A stretch of 21,677 nt of DNA from GWA1-39-11 sp964640435 (GCA_964640435.1 CAZXFJ010000015.1:1-21677), one strand, 5' to 3'. Positions 8,267 through 16,421 are shown, counted from the first letter of the stretch. Translations and numbers: made by a program. The notes: generated by a model from the letters alone, not told the origin.

Positions 8267-9043
8267 TTAAAGAAGGCCTAATTTTTTGGAACAGCCTCCC
8301 CATGGTCCCCATCCGCGTTGTGATTGAAGCATTTTTCCTCGCATTATTTGTTCATCTTTTGATGCTTGTGCTGGATTACCTGATCCTCCTACTGAATTCC
8401 AGGCGCCTTGACTGAATTGGAGTCCACCGTAGTAACCATTTCCTGTATCAATACTCCAATTTTGATGTGATTCACAATCAGCAAGTTTTTCCCAAATTGC
8501 ATTGTCTCCTGGATCAACGGATACTGCTGCCGCAAGTGCAGGCGCCGAAGTTGGAGCAGGAGTCACTGTTGGCGAAGGTGTAATAGATGGGTCTTCAGAA
8601 TTCTCCTCTGTCTCATTTAGGGATCCATAATCCACTCCTTCAACTGGTGTATGAGTTGGAGTAACTGATGTAATCGTTGACTTAATGGGTGTTGGTGTCA
8701 ATGTTACTGCTTGAGCTAAAACTTTATCCTCTTTTGGAGTTGGACTTGGCTCAGATTTAATTGGAGTTGGAGTAAAAGTAACATTTACAGTTGGGCTCTC
8801 AATATGCTCTTTCTCAATTGTTACAGCATTGGGTCTAACAATGGGTTGATCCACTTTACTCTCCGCAGATACAGAAATGGAATTTTGAGTTGAAAGAAGG
8901 AATGCTGCGATAAGAAGTATAGCAACTAGCGCAATTCTTTCCCCCATCATATAAAAAGCGTTAGATGCTAATTTGAGGACAAAATTTAGCAAACCTGGTT
9001 TGCTATCGGAGGAATCATGCTGCAATTGCTCTGCCTCTTGCAT
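8267..9043 (-). CDS. Membrane-anchored resuscitation-promoting-factor-like transglycosylase
   Basis: The 258-residue protein has a polar cytoplasmic N-terminus of about 35 residues, one membrane helix (about 37-51) and a long Pro/Thr/Ser-rich linker (about 84-168, with repeated TPTP and PTP motifs). Residues 180-258 are an Rpf-type (transglycosylase-like, PF06737) domain. This contains WEKLADCESHQNW with catalytic E191, then GYYGGLQFSQGAW, RGKMLQSQRGWGPW and C251, expected to pair with C190. Rpf domains have a lysozyme-like fold and cleave the MurNAc-GlcNAc bond of peptidoglycan. The linker would let the enzyme reach through the wall from its anchor. A probable leaderless promoter (9050-9078) lies directly upstream. 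The domain call is very firm. Confidence 0.95.
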   Translation of the reverse strand: MQEAEQLQHDSSDSKPGLLNFVLKLASNAFYMMGERIALVAILLIAAFLLSTQNSISVSAESKVDQPIVRPNAVTIEKEHIESPTVNVTFTPTPIKSEPSPTPKEDKVLAQAVTLTPTPIKSTITSVTPTHTPVEGVDYGSLNETEENSEDPSITPSPTVTPAPTSAPALAAAVSVDPGDNAIWEKLADCESHQNWSIDTGNGYYGGLQFSQGAWNSVGGSGNPAQASKDEQIMRGKMLQSQRGWGPWGGCSKKLGLL

Positions 9044-9049
9044 TATTTT

Positions 9050-9078
9050 ATTCTATCAGAATACTAGTAAATTACCAA
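9050..9078 (-). promoter_or_regulatory. Probable leaderless promoter of the Rpf-like gene
   Basis: Read on the minus strand, TTGGTA (9078-9073) is followed after 17 nt by TAGAAT (9055-9050), with an extended -10 TG motif (TGA, 9058-9056). The -10 ends 6 nt before the ATG at 9043, so transcription would begin at or next to the start codon. No Shine-Dalgarno site is present. The promoter lies in the 36-nt gap after the GAP-family gene. Confidence 0.5.
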
Positions 9079-9079
9079 A

Positions 9080-9742
9080 CTAGCCTCCGAAAGATTTACT
9101 TAGAAGAACTAATCCTAAAATCAAAAAGAGAACAAACATTATTGTTGCATTGCTTTCGATTAACCAACCTCTAAGACTCTCCAGGCTGCGCTCCAGTTTC
9201 TTCCCGAAAAGTAAAAATCCAAATGTTGGTATAGTTATCGATGATGAAGCAGTTAGTAAATATGCAAATAATACAACGGCCGCTGAACTTCCGGCATCAG
9301 ATATAACTACTCCAACTGTAATTCCCATTGGTGTATTCTTAACATTTAATGTAGCGAGTAAAAAACCAATCATTAAAGCTTTTGCAGGCGTACAGGAACT
9401 TACTGCTTTCATCCACTTCGGTATTTTAGGCGCTTGACCCTTTTTGGGTCGAAGCTTCCACTCTTTTATAGCAAGTGCGATTAAAATTAAACCTAGAGAA
9501 AAATGTATTATTGTTTTTAGTGAAATACCTGTTTCATGATGTACTTGTCCACTATATAAAACAACTAAGTATTTAACTATGAATACAAGCGCAGCAAGAC
9601 CTAATATCCAACCAATTGTAAAAGCTATACTATTAATCCTTGCTCTCTTTGAAAGAAGCATTAAAACAAGTGCTGCAATAGGCAAAGGGGACAATGCTAC
9701 AGCTGCTGCATATGGTAAAACGTCTGCAATATGTTGATCCAT
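9080..9742 (-). CDS. GAP/SfLAP-family six-helix membrane protein
   Basis: The 220-residue polytopic protein has about six hydrophobic helices. Its first, AAAVALSPLPIAALVLMLLSKRAR, carries the ALSPLPI...LML.S..AR pattern of the GAP family (PF11139, sulfolipid-1-addressing protein), which is related in layout to LysE-type exporters. The conserved GWILGLAALV second helix fits the same family. In mycobacteria a member is needed for surface lipid transport, so export of a small or lipid-like compound is a reasonable guess; the substrate is unknown. The ATG overlaps the TAA of the Nudix gene (TAATG), placing it last in a five-gene coupled run. A separate promoter then serves the Rpf-like gene downstream. 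Confidence 0.75.
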   Translation of the reverse strand: MDQHIADVLPYAAAVALSPLPIAALVLMLLSKRARINSIAFTIGWILGLAALVFIVKYLVVLYSGQVHHETGISLKTIIHFSLGLILIALAIKEWKLRPKKGQAPKIPKWMKAVSSCTPAKALMIGFLLATLNVKNTPMGITVGVVISDAGSSAAVVLFAYLLTASSSITIPTFGFLLFGKKLERSLESLRGWLIESNATIMFVLFLILGLVLLSKSFGG

Positions 9743-10149
9743 TATTTTTTTTCTAAATATTGTTTAAATTTTTTTAATAAAGCCGTGTCACCTTTGGAGA
9801 AATCTCCACTTAAAATTGCTTGATTAAGTCCAATTCTCTCCATTCCCTCTCCCTCATAAAATGGTGAGGCAAGCAATCTATCCGTAATTGGCGAAACGTA
9901 AGCAAATAATCTATAAGACGCACTATCAGTTGAGAAATTATGCTCCGTCCAATAATTAAGAACGTCTGGCTCGTAAGCGAGTTCTTCTTTGAGCTCTCTC
10001 TTTATTGCTTCATCGGGTGTCTCACCGGGTTCGACTCCTCCACCCCAAAATCCAAATTTCGCACCTAGCTTTGAGTTCTTATCCCTAATTTGCACGACAA
10101 TATCTTTGTCGTCATGAAAAATTGCAACGGCTACGCTTCTTTCAGCCAT
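9742..10149 (-). CDS. Nudix hydrolase
   Basis: A cytosolic enzyme of 135 residues that would hydrolyse a nucleoside-diphosphate-linked compound. The Nudix box is near complete: from G37 through E43, then R51-E52-L-K-E55-E56. The final xGU position reads LAY, so the usual glycine is replaced by alanine. A WGGGVEPGET segment precedes the helix, as is typical. I chose the ATG at 10149 (MAERSVAV) over one 21 nt upstream for two reasons. It overlaps the preceding TAA as TAATG, and a perfect AGGAGG (reverse complement of 10157-10162) lies 7 nt upstream. This is the only strong Shine-Dalgarno site in the operon. MutT-like sanitation or coenzyme cleavage are both possible; the substrate is not predictable. 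Confidence 0.9.
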   Translation of the reverse strand: MAERSVAVAIFHDDKDIVVQIRDKNSKLGAKFGFWGGGVEPGETPDEAIKRELKEELAYEPDVLNYWTEHNFSTDSASYRLFAYVSPITDRLLASPFYEGEGMERIGLNQAILSGDFSKGDTALLKKFKQYLEKK

Positions 10150-11156
10150 TATGAAACCTCCTGATACCAATCAGAGCTTGTGGTGTCGATCTTTTTTGTT
10201 TCAGTTCCTGCAAAATCAAGTTTAGAAAGTGAGACTCGAAAGACTTTCACATTTTGATAGCCACGATAGTAATATACTTTATTTGTTAAATCAGAAAGTG
10301 TACTCCAGAAAGTAAAATCATAATGAGCTTCACCACTGCTTGAATCACGACAAAAACCTTTAGGAATATCAAAATTATTAACAATGTGATACGCCGTATT
10401 TACTGCTTCTTCAGCGTTCTCAGGTTTTAAAGCCGATTGAGAATATGCTACTGCACGAACAAATCTTGATGGTGGCGTTGAATCTCCTGGAAGCCCTAAC
10501 ATTCCAGTTCCTTGACCGAGCTGTGTAATTGTACCTCCATCAAGCTTCAATGGTGGAACATTTGTCGCAGATAAATTGACAAAATTTCGAAGATTTATTT
10601 GGTGCCAATCAAATGTAGGTGAATTTGTAAGTACTCCTATTGGATTGTCATAAATATTAAGTTTTCCACCTACATATTCAAATACCGCACTCTTACCAGT
10701 TGCGTCATGAACTGCAAAATGTAATGGTGGAATAGATTTTATTTGATCTGCATACCATGGCCATACAAAGACATCTTGTATTGCATGCTTTGCTTCTTCG
10801 ACATTAGTACATAAAGAAAGCAAGTATCCTGCAACATCAATTGGGGCAATTGACCTATTCTCTTGACCAGCTGGAACGTCTTGGTATTCTGCAAAACCTG
10901 GAAGATATAGATCTCCAACATATAATCCTTTTTCATTTATTCCGTCTGAAACCATTGGCAAACCAAACATATCCATTCCAACAAAACCATATTGCCCATC
11001 CCATGCAAAGCCAGGCTTATTATTTGCACCAAGTGCTTGGAATTTAAATCCTCTTGGGAAAATAGTAAGTTTGCTTCCTGGATCTATTCCAAATTCCATC
11101 GTGCGTCCCACTACTACTGAATTATCTTTTGCTTTTACTAAAAAACATGTACACAT
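10149..11156 (-). CDS. Choloylglycine hydrolase / penicillin acylase-family Ntn amidase
   Basis: The 335-residue protein begins Met-Cys. Removal of Met would expose Cys2 as the N-terminal nucleophile of the linear-amide C-N hydrolase family (PF02275). Other family positions are present: R18 in VVGRTMEFG, E21 where bile-salt hydrolases usually have Asp, SDGINEKGL (70-78), TNSPTFDWH with N178, and PPSRFVRAVAYS with R231. No signal peptide is seen, so it is probably cytoplasmic. Relatives cleave conjugated bile salts, penicillin V or N-acyl-homoserine lactones; the natural substrate here is unknown. It is 2 nt downstream of the amidohydrolase gene and overlaps the Nudix gene by TAATG. Two amide/hydrolase enzymes side by side suggest catabolism or scavenging of an amide compound. 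Confidence 0.9.
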   Translation of the reverse strand: MCTCFLVKAKDNSVVVGRTMEFGIDPGSKLTIFPRGFKFQALGANNKPGFAWDGQYGFVGMDMFGLPMVSDGINEKGLYVGDLYLPGFAEYQDVPAGQENRSIAPIDVAGYLLSLCTNVEEAKHAIQDVFVWPWYADQIKSIPPLHFAVHDATGKSAVFEYVGGKLNIYDNPIGVLTNSPTFDWHQINLRNFVNLSATNVPPLKLDGGTITQLGQGTGMLGLPGDSTPPSRFVRAVAYSQSALKPENAEEAVNTAYHIVNNFDIPKGFCRDSSSGEAHYDFTFWSTLSDLTNKVYYYRGYQNVKVFRVSLSKLDFAGTETKKIDTTSSDWYQEVS

Positions 11157-11158
11157 AA

Positions 11159-12784
11159 TTAGTTTGTAACTACTCCTCCTAAAACTGTACTAACAACCTT
11201 AACATCTTTAAGCTTCACTGGATCTATTGTATATGGATCTTCTTCCAAAATTACAAAATCCGCCTTTTTATTAATTGTAATACTTCCTATTTCATTTTCC
11301 ATCTTCAATAAGTATGCTGAACCCATTGTCATGGCATAAAGCGCATCTTCAACCGGAATTTTGTATTCCTCACCTAAAACTTTTCCAGACGCAGTAATAC
11401 GATTAACTGCGCTCCATGCTTCAAACAATGGATCTATCGGTGTAACACTTGCATCACAATGAAGAGAAAAAGGAACACCCAAAGTTAAAGCAATATTGGC
11501 TGCATCCATTTTGTTTGCTCGTTCAGGTCCAATTGTTTTCGCAACGTGCTGATCCCCCCAATAGTAAATGTGATTAGTGAAAATATTTGCACACATTCCC
11601 AAATCCTTCATTTCTTTAAATTGCTTCTCATCAACCATTTGAGCATGCTGGATTGTATGTCTATTATCGGACCATGGTTTTTCAACTAATGCCTCTTTAA
11701 CAGCTTCAATAAATGCCTCTGACGCCTCATCTCCATTACAATGACAGTTTACTTGTAATTCTGCGTTATTAAAAAGTTTCATAAACATTTTTAGATTTTC
11801 TGGATCCTGATTCCAAATTCCATTTTCTACTCCATTTACATAAGGGCTTTTTAGTCTTGCGGTATAGCCCTGAATTGAACCATCAGCCATCATTTTTACA
11901 TGTCCAAAGCGAAGCTTTTCTGTATTTTTACCTTTAAGAGATTTAACATAGTCGGGAATTTCTTCAGGCTTTTTTGTAGTGGTTGGAATAAAATACATTG
12001 GAACAAGACGAATCGGTCCATTATTTGTTACTTCGACTAATGTATTTATCGTATTTGGATCATCAAGATTTAAATCAACTCCCATATCGGTAATTGTTGT
12101 AACTCCTCTCATTTGGGCAAGCTTTGCAAATCTTGGAAAAAGTACCTTCGGATCTGTAAACTTAGCAAATAAGGGACCGAGTAGTTCAAATATTAAGGTC
12201 ATAGCCTTAAGCTCTCTAAATTCCCCTGTAGGTTTTCCACTATCGTCTTTTACTATCCCATCAACGGAATTTAGTTTGTCTTCAGGAATTGACTCAACGG
12301 CTTTTGAATTTGCAGTTATAAGATGTCCACTTGCATGGTAAATAACAACCAATCTACTTGTTGAAACTTTATCAAGTTCGGCTCTGCTAATTCGAGGTCC
12401 GTCAAAATATATTGGATCAAGTCCTAAGGCAAAGATTGGTTCACCTGCGGGAGTTTTTTTATCAACTTCCTGAAGATAGCTTATTATCTCATCAACTGAT
12501 TTTAACCCTTCTAAAACTGTTCCTTCAGGAGATACCCTATCAAAATATCCTACATATGGAGTCAGTCCATCTTGACCAGCAAGAAGATGGGCGTGTCCCT
12601 CAATAAATCCTGGCAGCATAAACTTGTCCGCAAATTGACTATCTATTTCAAATGTAGGAAAAAGTGTTTTTACTTCTTCATCTCCAAGTCCGACAATTTT
12701 ATCTCCATCAATAGCAACATGAGTTGCAAAAGGATGCGATGAATCCATCGTAATAATCATTTTTGCCTGATAAATTTTTCCCAT
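11159..12784 (-). CDS. YtcJ-like metal-dependent amidohydrolase
   Basis: The 541-residue length and domain order match the YtcJ-type amidohydrolases (PF07969): a small beta-sandwich N-terminus (KMIITMDSSHPFATHVAIDGDKIVGLG), then a metal-dependent TIM barrel. The first metal motif is FIEGHAHLLAG (H64, H66). FGHVKMMADGS, NCHCNGDEA, HTIQHAQMV and the terminal catalytic-Asp segment SLHCDASVTP follow, with the sandwich closing at KADFVILEEDPY. Members hydrolyse amide or related bonds in small compounds. It is cytosolic. It overlaps the upstream membrane-protein gene by TAATG and is followed 2 nt later by the Ntn amidase gene. No signal peptide or truncation is visible. The family is firm; the substrate is unknown. 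Confidence 0.92.
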   Translation of the reverse strand: MGKIYQAKMIITMDSSHPFATHVAIDGDKIVGLGDEEVKTLFPTFEIDSQFADKFMLPGFIEGHAHLLAGQDGLTPYVGYFDRVSPEGTVLEGLKSVDEIISYLQEVDKKTPAGEPIFALGLDPIYFDGPRISRAELDKVSTSRLVVIYHASGHLITANSKAVESIPEDKLNSVDGIVKDDSGKPTGEFRELKAMTLIFELLGPLFAKFTDPKVLFPRFAKLAQMRGVTTITDMGVDLNLDDPNTINTLVEVTNNGPIRLVPMYFIPTTTKKPEEIPDYVKSLKGKNTEKLRFGHVKMMADGSIQGYTARLKSPYVNGVENGIWNQDPENLKMFMKLFNNAELQVNCHCNGDEASEAFIEAVKEALVEKPWSDNRHTIQHAQMVDEKQFKEMKDLGMCANIFTNHIYYWGDQHVAKTIGPERANKMDAANIALTLGVPFSLHCDASVTPIDPLFEAWSAVNRITASGKVLGEEYKIPVEDALYAMTMGSAYLLKMENEIGSITINKKADFVILEEDPYTIDPVKLKDVKVVSTVLGGVVTN

Positions 12785-13734
12785 TATTTAGTTTCGTGTA
12801 TTTTTACTTCGACCGTTGGGATGTGGAGTTTTTTAAGAAACTTATCAAGTTTCGATTGTATTTTTTCAAACTTCACAAATCTCCATACTACAAAACTTAC
12901 AACAGCAAAACCTGCATACCACCACATAATCGCCTGAATCTGATTAACAAAATAATTAACAATGTCAGTTACCAGGTTATTCTGTGCTACACCGAGCGCA
13001 TTGGCTCCTCCTGGAAGATTCATACTTACTACCCATGGGATAAGAAGTGATAGTATCAATACAAGAATAAAGGCGCTACCAAGAGATAGCCAAATTGCCT
13101 CAAATAATTTCTTGATGTGACGCATGTTGTACACAATTAGAACCACCCACAAGAAAAACATAGCAAAAGTCGTTACAACAAGAAGTGTTTCATTGTGTTG
13201 TAGAAGTGTTCTTGCCCGAATTATCATTGCAAGCGGACTATTTGGATGCTTCTCAAGATTCACAAGTGTTAGCTGAGTAGGAACAGAGTTAATTGCAAGA
13301 TTAATTGTGTTAACAAGGATCCTTGGTAAACCAAGTTCTCCAATCGTACTACTTGCTTGTGCTTTGTATGGTGCTGTTTGAACGACTACCTTATTTGAAA
13401 CTATGGAAGTTGGAGCCTGAGCAAATGCAACTGTAGCGCGAAGTGCTGGAGTTGCTGCTTTTTCGATTAAACCAGGAGTTACTACATAATCAACAAGTTT
13501 GTTAGCAAGACCATAAAGGACAAAATTATTCTTAATTCTCTCGGGATAATATGCTTGGACCTCAAGTTTTACGATCTGACTGGCATTGTTATATACATTT
13601 GCACGAGATAAGAAATTAAGCATGCTCGGAACATCTCTAAAGTTTGAGTTTATAACTTTGAAAAATGGAAATGTTATTAGAGTTATGAAAAGAAGAACTA
13701 CAAGAATAATATTAAAAAATCCAAATGTTTTCAT
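12784..13734 (-). CDS. Four-helix membrane protein with large extracytoplasmic domain, unknown
   Basis: The 316-residue protein has a hydrophobic helix at about 7-28, a roughly 150-residue mostly polar region, then three more helices at about 187-205, 217-240 and 268-290, ending in a basic tail (FEKIQSKLDKFLKKLH). The topology implies that the segment between helices 1 and 2 lies outside the cytoplasm. I recognise no family. It is the first gene of the coupled operon and overlaps the amidohydrolase gene by TAATG. A promoter with a perfect TTGACA lies just upstream. It could be a sensor, a transporter component or a membrane partner of the downstream enzymes; nothing in the sequence chooses among these. 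Confidence 0.8.
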   Translation of the reverse strand: MKTFGFFNIILVVLLFITLITFPFFKVINSNFRDVPSMLNFLSRANVYNNASQIVKLEVQAYYPERIKNNFVLYGLANKLVDYVVTPGLIEKAATPALRATVAFAQAPTSIVSNKVVVQTAPYKAQASSTIGELGLPRILVNTINLAINSVPTQLTLVNLEKHPNSPLAMIIRARTLLQHNETLLVVTTFAMFFLWVVLIVYNMRHIKKLFEAIWLSLGSAFILVLILSLLIPWVVSMNLPGGANALGVAQNNLVTDIVNYFVNQIQAIMWWYAGFAVVSFVVWRFVKFEKIQSKLDKFLKKLHIPTVEVKIHETK

Positions 13735-13752
13735 GAAATAAAATCTATATTA

Positions 13753-13782
13753 AATGTATCGTTTTTTTATTCACTCTGTCAA
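13753..13782 (-). promoter_or_regulatory. Probable promoter of the five-gene minus-strand operon
   Basis: On the minus strand a perfect TTGACA (13782-13777) is followed after 18 nt by TACATT (13758-13753), a 4/6 match to TATAAT. The predicted start of transcription is about a dozen nucleotides before the ATG at 13734, so the leader would be very short. It shares the 99-nt divergent gap with the exonuclease gene promoter. Confidence 0.45.
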
Positions 13783-13789
13783 TTACTAA

Positions 13790-13826
13790 TTGCTTTTCAA
13801 CCTCAACTCCTTTATGTTAGTATAGT
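13790..13826 (+). promoter_or_regulatory. Probable promoter of the exonuclease/GIY-YIG gene
   Basis: TTGCTT (13790-13795) is followed after 17 nt by TATGTT (13813-13818). A better -10, TATAGT (13821-13826, 5/6), lies only 7 nt before the ATG at 13834. Either choice gives a leader of at most about 10 nt with no Shine-Dalgarno site, so the mRNA would be leaderless or nearly so. Which hexamer is used is unresolved. Confidence 0.35.
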
Positions 13827-13833
13827 TATCAAA

Positions 13834-15225
13834 ATGAACCTGCCCTATTCTTTTCTAGACCTAGAAACAACTGGTGGAAGTTCACGCTTTGACCGCGTAA
13901 TTGATATAGGAATAATTAAGACTGACGGTGAAAAAATTATCGATAAATTCGAGACACTCATTAACCCTGGCCAAGCAATAGATCCATTCATAACAAAACT
14001 CACAGGGATTACTAATGAACAGCTTGTATATGCTCCCACTTTTCGAGAAGTGTTAAGTGATATCGAAGAAATTTTAAAAGATACAATACTTGTTGCCCAC
14101 AATGTCCGCTTTGATTATGGATTCTTAAAAGGTGAATTTAAGCGTTTCGAAAAAACTTTCAATTCAAAACATATGTGTACCGTAAAACTCTCAAGAAGAC
14201 TTTACCCTGATCACCGTCTTCACAATCTAGACAGCATTATTGAACGTTTTGGACTTAAATGTGAGAGGCGTCACAGAGCATTTGATGATGCAAAAGCAAT
14301 TTTTGAGTTCTTCCAACTTGCCCAACAACAAATTGACCCTGCTGAGTTTGAGTCGGCACTAAATTTTTGCATGAAACGCCCTTCACTTCCAATTAATATT
14401 CCAATTGAGATAATAGACAACCTTCCCGAAAAACCTGGCGTATATATTTTCTACGGAGACAACCGTGAATTCCCACTATATATAGGTAAGAGCGTAAATA
14501 TTCGAGATCGAGTTCTTTCTCATTTCTCCAATGATCTTGTATCAGGAGTTGATCGGGAGATAGCAGAACAAATTAAGTCAATTGAGTATATAGAAACCGC
14601 GGGAGAATTATCCGCCCTTCTTCTGGAATCAAGTCTTATTAAAGAACAACAACCTTTATACAACCGAATGCTTCGATATGCTCGGAAGATGACGGTTCTT
14701 CTAAAAAAAGAAACAGATGATGGTTACTTATCTGTTGAGGCAAAAGAGATTGAACGAATTGATGTCGAAGATACAAAAAGATTACTTGGAACGTTTCGTT
14801 CTCAAAAACAACTTAAAGATATACTTTATGAAATTTCTAAAGCATATAACCTTTGCCCAAAAGTATTAGGACTTGAGAAAGGCAAAGGTAGATGCTTCTA
14901 TTATGGTCTTAAATACTGTAAAGGCGCATGTGTTCAAAAAGAACTAAACCTTAAATACAATCTTCGTTTTGAAGAAGCATTTTATAAGTACAAGATAAAG
15001 AAATGGTTTTTTGATGGACCAATTTTAATTCGAGAAAAAGGAGATCGAGACGAAGGGTTTGTAGTTGATAAATGGTGCCTACTTGGACGAGTTAAACAAG
15101 ACTCAGATCTTGAAAATCTATCAAATGATTATAGATTTGATTTAGATACTTACAAGATACTCGCGAGGTTTTTGTTAAATCCGGGGAAAAATATCTCAAT
15201 CAATCCTATTCAGTTACAAAACTAA
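13834..15225 (+). CDS. DEDDh 3'-5' exonuclease fused to UvrC-like GIY-YIG nuclease
   Basis: Residues 1-165 are a DnaQ/epsilon-type exonuclease: FLDLETTG (D9, E11), VAHNVRFDYGFL (D94) and HRAFDDA (H147-x-A-x-x-D152, the DEDDh signature). Residues 200-290 form a GIY-YIG domain: GVYIF...PLYIGKS (202-220), R225, E265 in LLESSLIKEQQPLYN, and N277. A C-terminal region has a spaced Cys motif (LCPKVLGLEKGKGRCF...YCKGAC) also seen in fused homologues. Fusions of this kind are known, for example in mycobacteria, and resemble UvrC/Cho incision nucleases coupled to a proofreading exonuclease. A DNA-repair role, with incision near a lesion followed by resection, is a reasonable inference. The gene is divergent from the 12784-13734 operon. 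Its last 4 bp overlap the convergent diiron-protein gene. Confidence 0.93.
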   Translation: MNLPYSFLDLETTGGSSRFDRVIDIGIIKTDGEKIIDKFETLINPGQAIDPFITKLTGITNEQLVYAPTFREVLSDIEEILKDTILVAHNVRFDYGFLKGEFKRFEKTFNSKHMCTVKLSRRLYPDHRLHNLDSIIERFGLKCERRHRAFDDAKAIFEFFQLAQQQIDPAEFESALNFCMKRPSLPINIPIEIIDNLPEKPGVYIFYGDNREFPLYIGKSVNIRDRVLSHFSNDLVSGVDREIAEQIKSIEYIETAGELSALLLESSLIKEQQPLYNRMLRYARKMTVLLKKETDDGYLSVEAKEIERIDVEDTKRLLGTFRSQKQLKDILYEISKAYNLCPKVLGLEKGKGRCFYYGLKYCKGACVQKELNLKYNLRFEEAFYKYKIKKWFFDGPILIREKGDRDEGFVVDKWCLLGRVKQDSDLENLSNDYRFDLDTYKILARFLLNPGKNISINPIQLQN

Positions 15226-16394
15226 GCAGCTTTACCACCAAAAATATCTGAATGTCTAATTTTATAAGCAATTTTTTGCTCCATCCATTCTCCAAATCCT
15301 TTTGGATCCGGCTGCTCTCCCTCAGGCCTCTTTCTAGTACTTTCAACCATTCCTCTACCTATTAAGCCATATATTCTACTGGATGCCCATTCCAAACCTG
15401 CATTGATTCTTCCACTCTTAGTTTCATAATCGAGTGCTGCATTAAGCCAGGCTGCTGGAAGAAATGGTAAAATTTCCATCTCTCTTCGGGCAGCAACATC
15501 TAACATGGTCTGACCAGCGAGAACTGGATCTCTATTAACCATATTTGCCGTCGTTCTCAATATTCTACTTACAAGATCCGGAACATCAGCGCCAAACTTC
15601 TCAAGATATCCTGGCGCTTGCTCTTGATACTGCCTAATCACTTCAATAACATTACCAGGAAGTGTAAATTCTGCTCCAGCTTGGGCTATTTGCTGAGGAA
15701 TATCGCGATTACCACGCTCTAGCATGTCACGGATTTGTATAATCCCAAACTTTCCATAATACCCAATATGTGCTGACTCTCGTTTTTTAACGTGAATAAT
15801 TTCCCTTGCCAAGGGTACATTAACAGGGCTTTTTTTTGCAGCATCACCGAGTAAACCATGATAATGATCCGTTAAAACCTCTTGGATGCCACCAAAAGTA
15901 ACAACTCCAACTGGTGTAAAATTCCTTCCATAATCAAATTGCGCCTCTTGCGCTTGTTTCATTTCGGCTCTAAAACCTTCCTCTGATACAGCATCTAATC
16001 TCAGTAGTACACCTTCAAACGGGATATCGTGTGTTTTTTCATCAGGCACCCAAACTTCTTCTGTAAATCTATTTAGCCAGGCTTCCTGCCCATACTTTGT
16101 TCCAGCGTCCGTAAAGGCACGTGCATATAAATCTGTTGCAGTTTCGGTCAATGCAGCAAGCTTGTATGCGCCAACAAATTCTTCTTCACTCATACCCTCA
16201 GGACGGTCTTTCAACAATTGCTTTGGATCCATGCGTTCCAGGGCTTCTTCAACTTCGGAGCGCTTAACAAAATCACCTGAACCTTGTGCGATTAATTTAT
16301 CAGTATAACTAATTAGCTCATTCAGAACTTTTTCCGAAAGATCATATATAAACTCAGCATTTTTAGGATGAATACTAGTTAGTACTTCAGGCAT
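15222..16394 (-). CDS. Acyl-ACP desaturase-like diiron (ferritin-fold) protein
   Basis: The 390-residue soluble, helix-rich protein has diiron ligands in the order found in acyl-ACP desaturases (FA_desaturase_2, PF03405): E84 in LTETATDLYARAF, E119-x-x-H122 in EEVWVPDEKTH, E172 in TFGGIQEVLTDHYHG, and E206-x-x-H209 in HVKKRESAHIGYY. The spacings between successive ligands are 35, 53 and 34 residues. They parallel the plant stearoyl-ACP enzyme (E105, E143/H146, E196, E229/H232: 38, 53, 33). The flanking text resembles that family's WTAEENRH, TSFQE and DExRH blocks. It would use O2 and ferredoxin-like reductant to desaturate an acyl chain, but the divergent helices leave room for another oxidation. 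It lies 27 nt after the L,D-transpeptidase gene on the same strand. The A-x-x-x-tail carries no transit or signal peptide. Confidence 0.72.
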   Translation of the reverse strand: MPEVLTSIHPKNAEFIYDLSEKVLNELISYTDKLIAQGSGDFVKRSEVEEALERMDPKQLLKDRPEGMSEEEFVGAYKLAALTETATDLYARAFTDAGTKYGQEAWLNRFTEEVWVPDEKTHDIPFEGVLLRLDAVSEEGFRAEMKQAQEAQFDYGRNFTPVGVVTFGGIQEVLTDHYHGLLGDAAKKSPVNVPLAREIIHVKKRESAHIGYYGKFGIIQIRDMLERGNRDIPQQIAQAGAEFTLPGNVIEVIRQYQEQAPGYLEKFGADVPDLVSRILRTTANMVNRDPVLAGQTMLDVAARREMEILPFLPAAWLNAALDYETKSGRINAGLEWASSRIYGLIGRGMVESTRKRPEGEQPDPKGFGEWMEQKIAYKIRHSDIFGGKAA

Positions 16395-16421
16395 CGGTCT
16401 ATTTTACCAAATGAAATTGGT

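Noticed and set aside
8057..8281. Plus-strand 74-codon frame (MAGAKDLYRD...)
   Set aside because: It lies opposite the cysteine-rich minus-strand frame, has no promoter or Shine-Dalgarno site that I can see, and its end is a low-complexity Lys-rich stretch that also overlaps the Rpf-like gene stop. The minus-strand reading looks more protein-like, though neither is proven.
9081..9087. Reverse-orientation GAGGCTA near the GAP-family gene stop as part of the repeat array
   Set aside because: It is a single copy at a coding end more than 9 kb from the array, as expected by chance for a 7-mer.
11173..11180. AGGAGGAG (minus strand) as the Shine-Dalgarno site of the Ntn amidase gene
   Set aside because: It lies 16 nt from the ATG, too far for normal pairing, and is explained as Gly-Gly codons at the end of the amidohydrolase gene.
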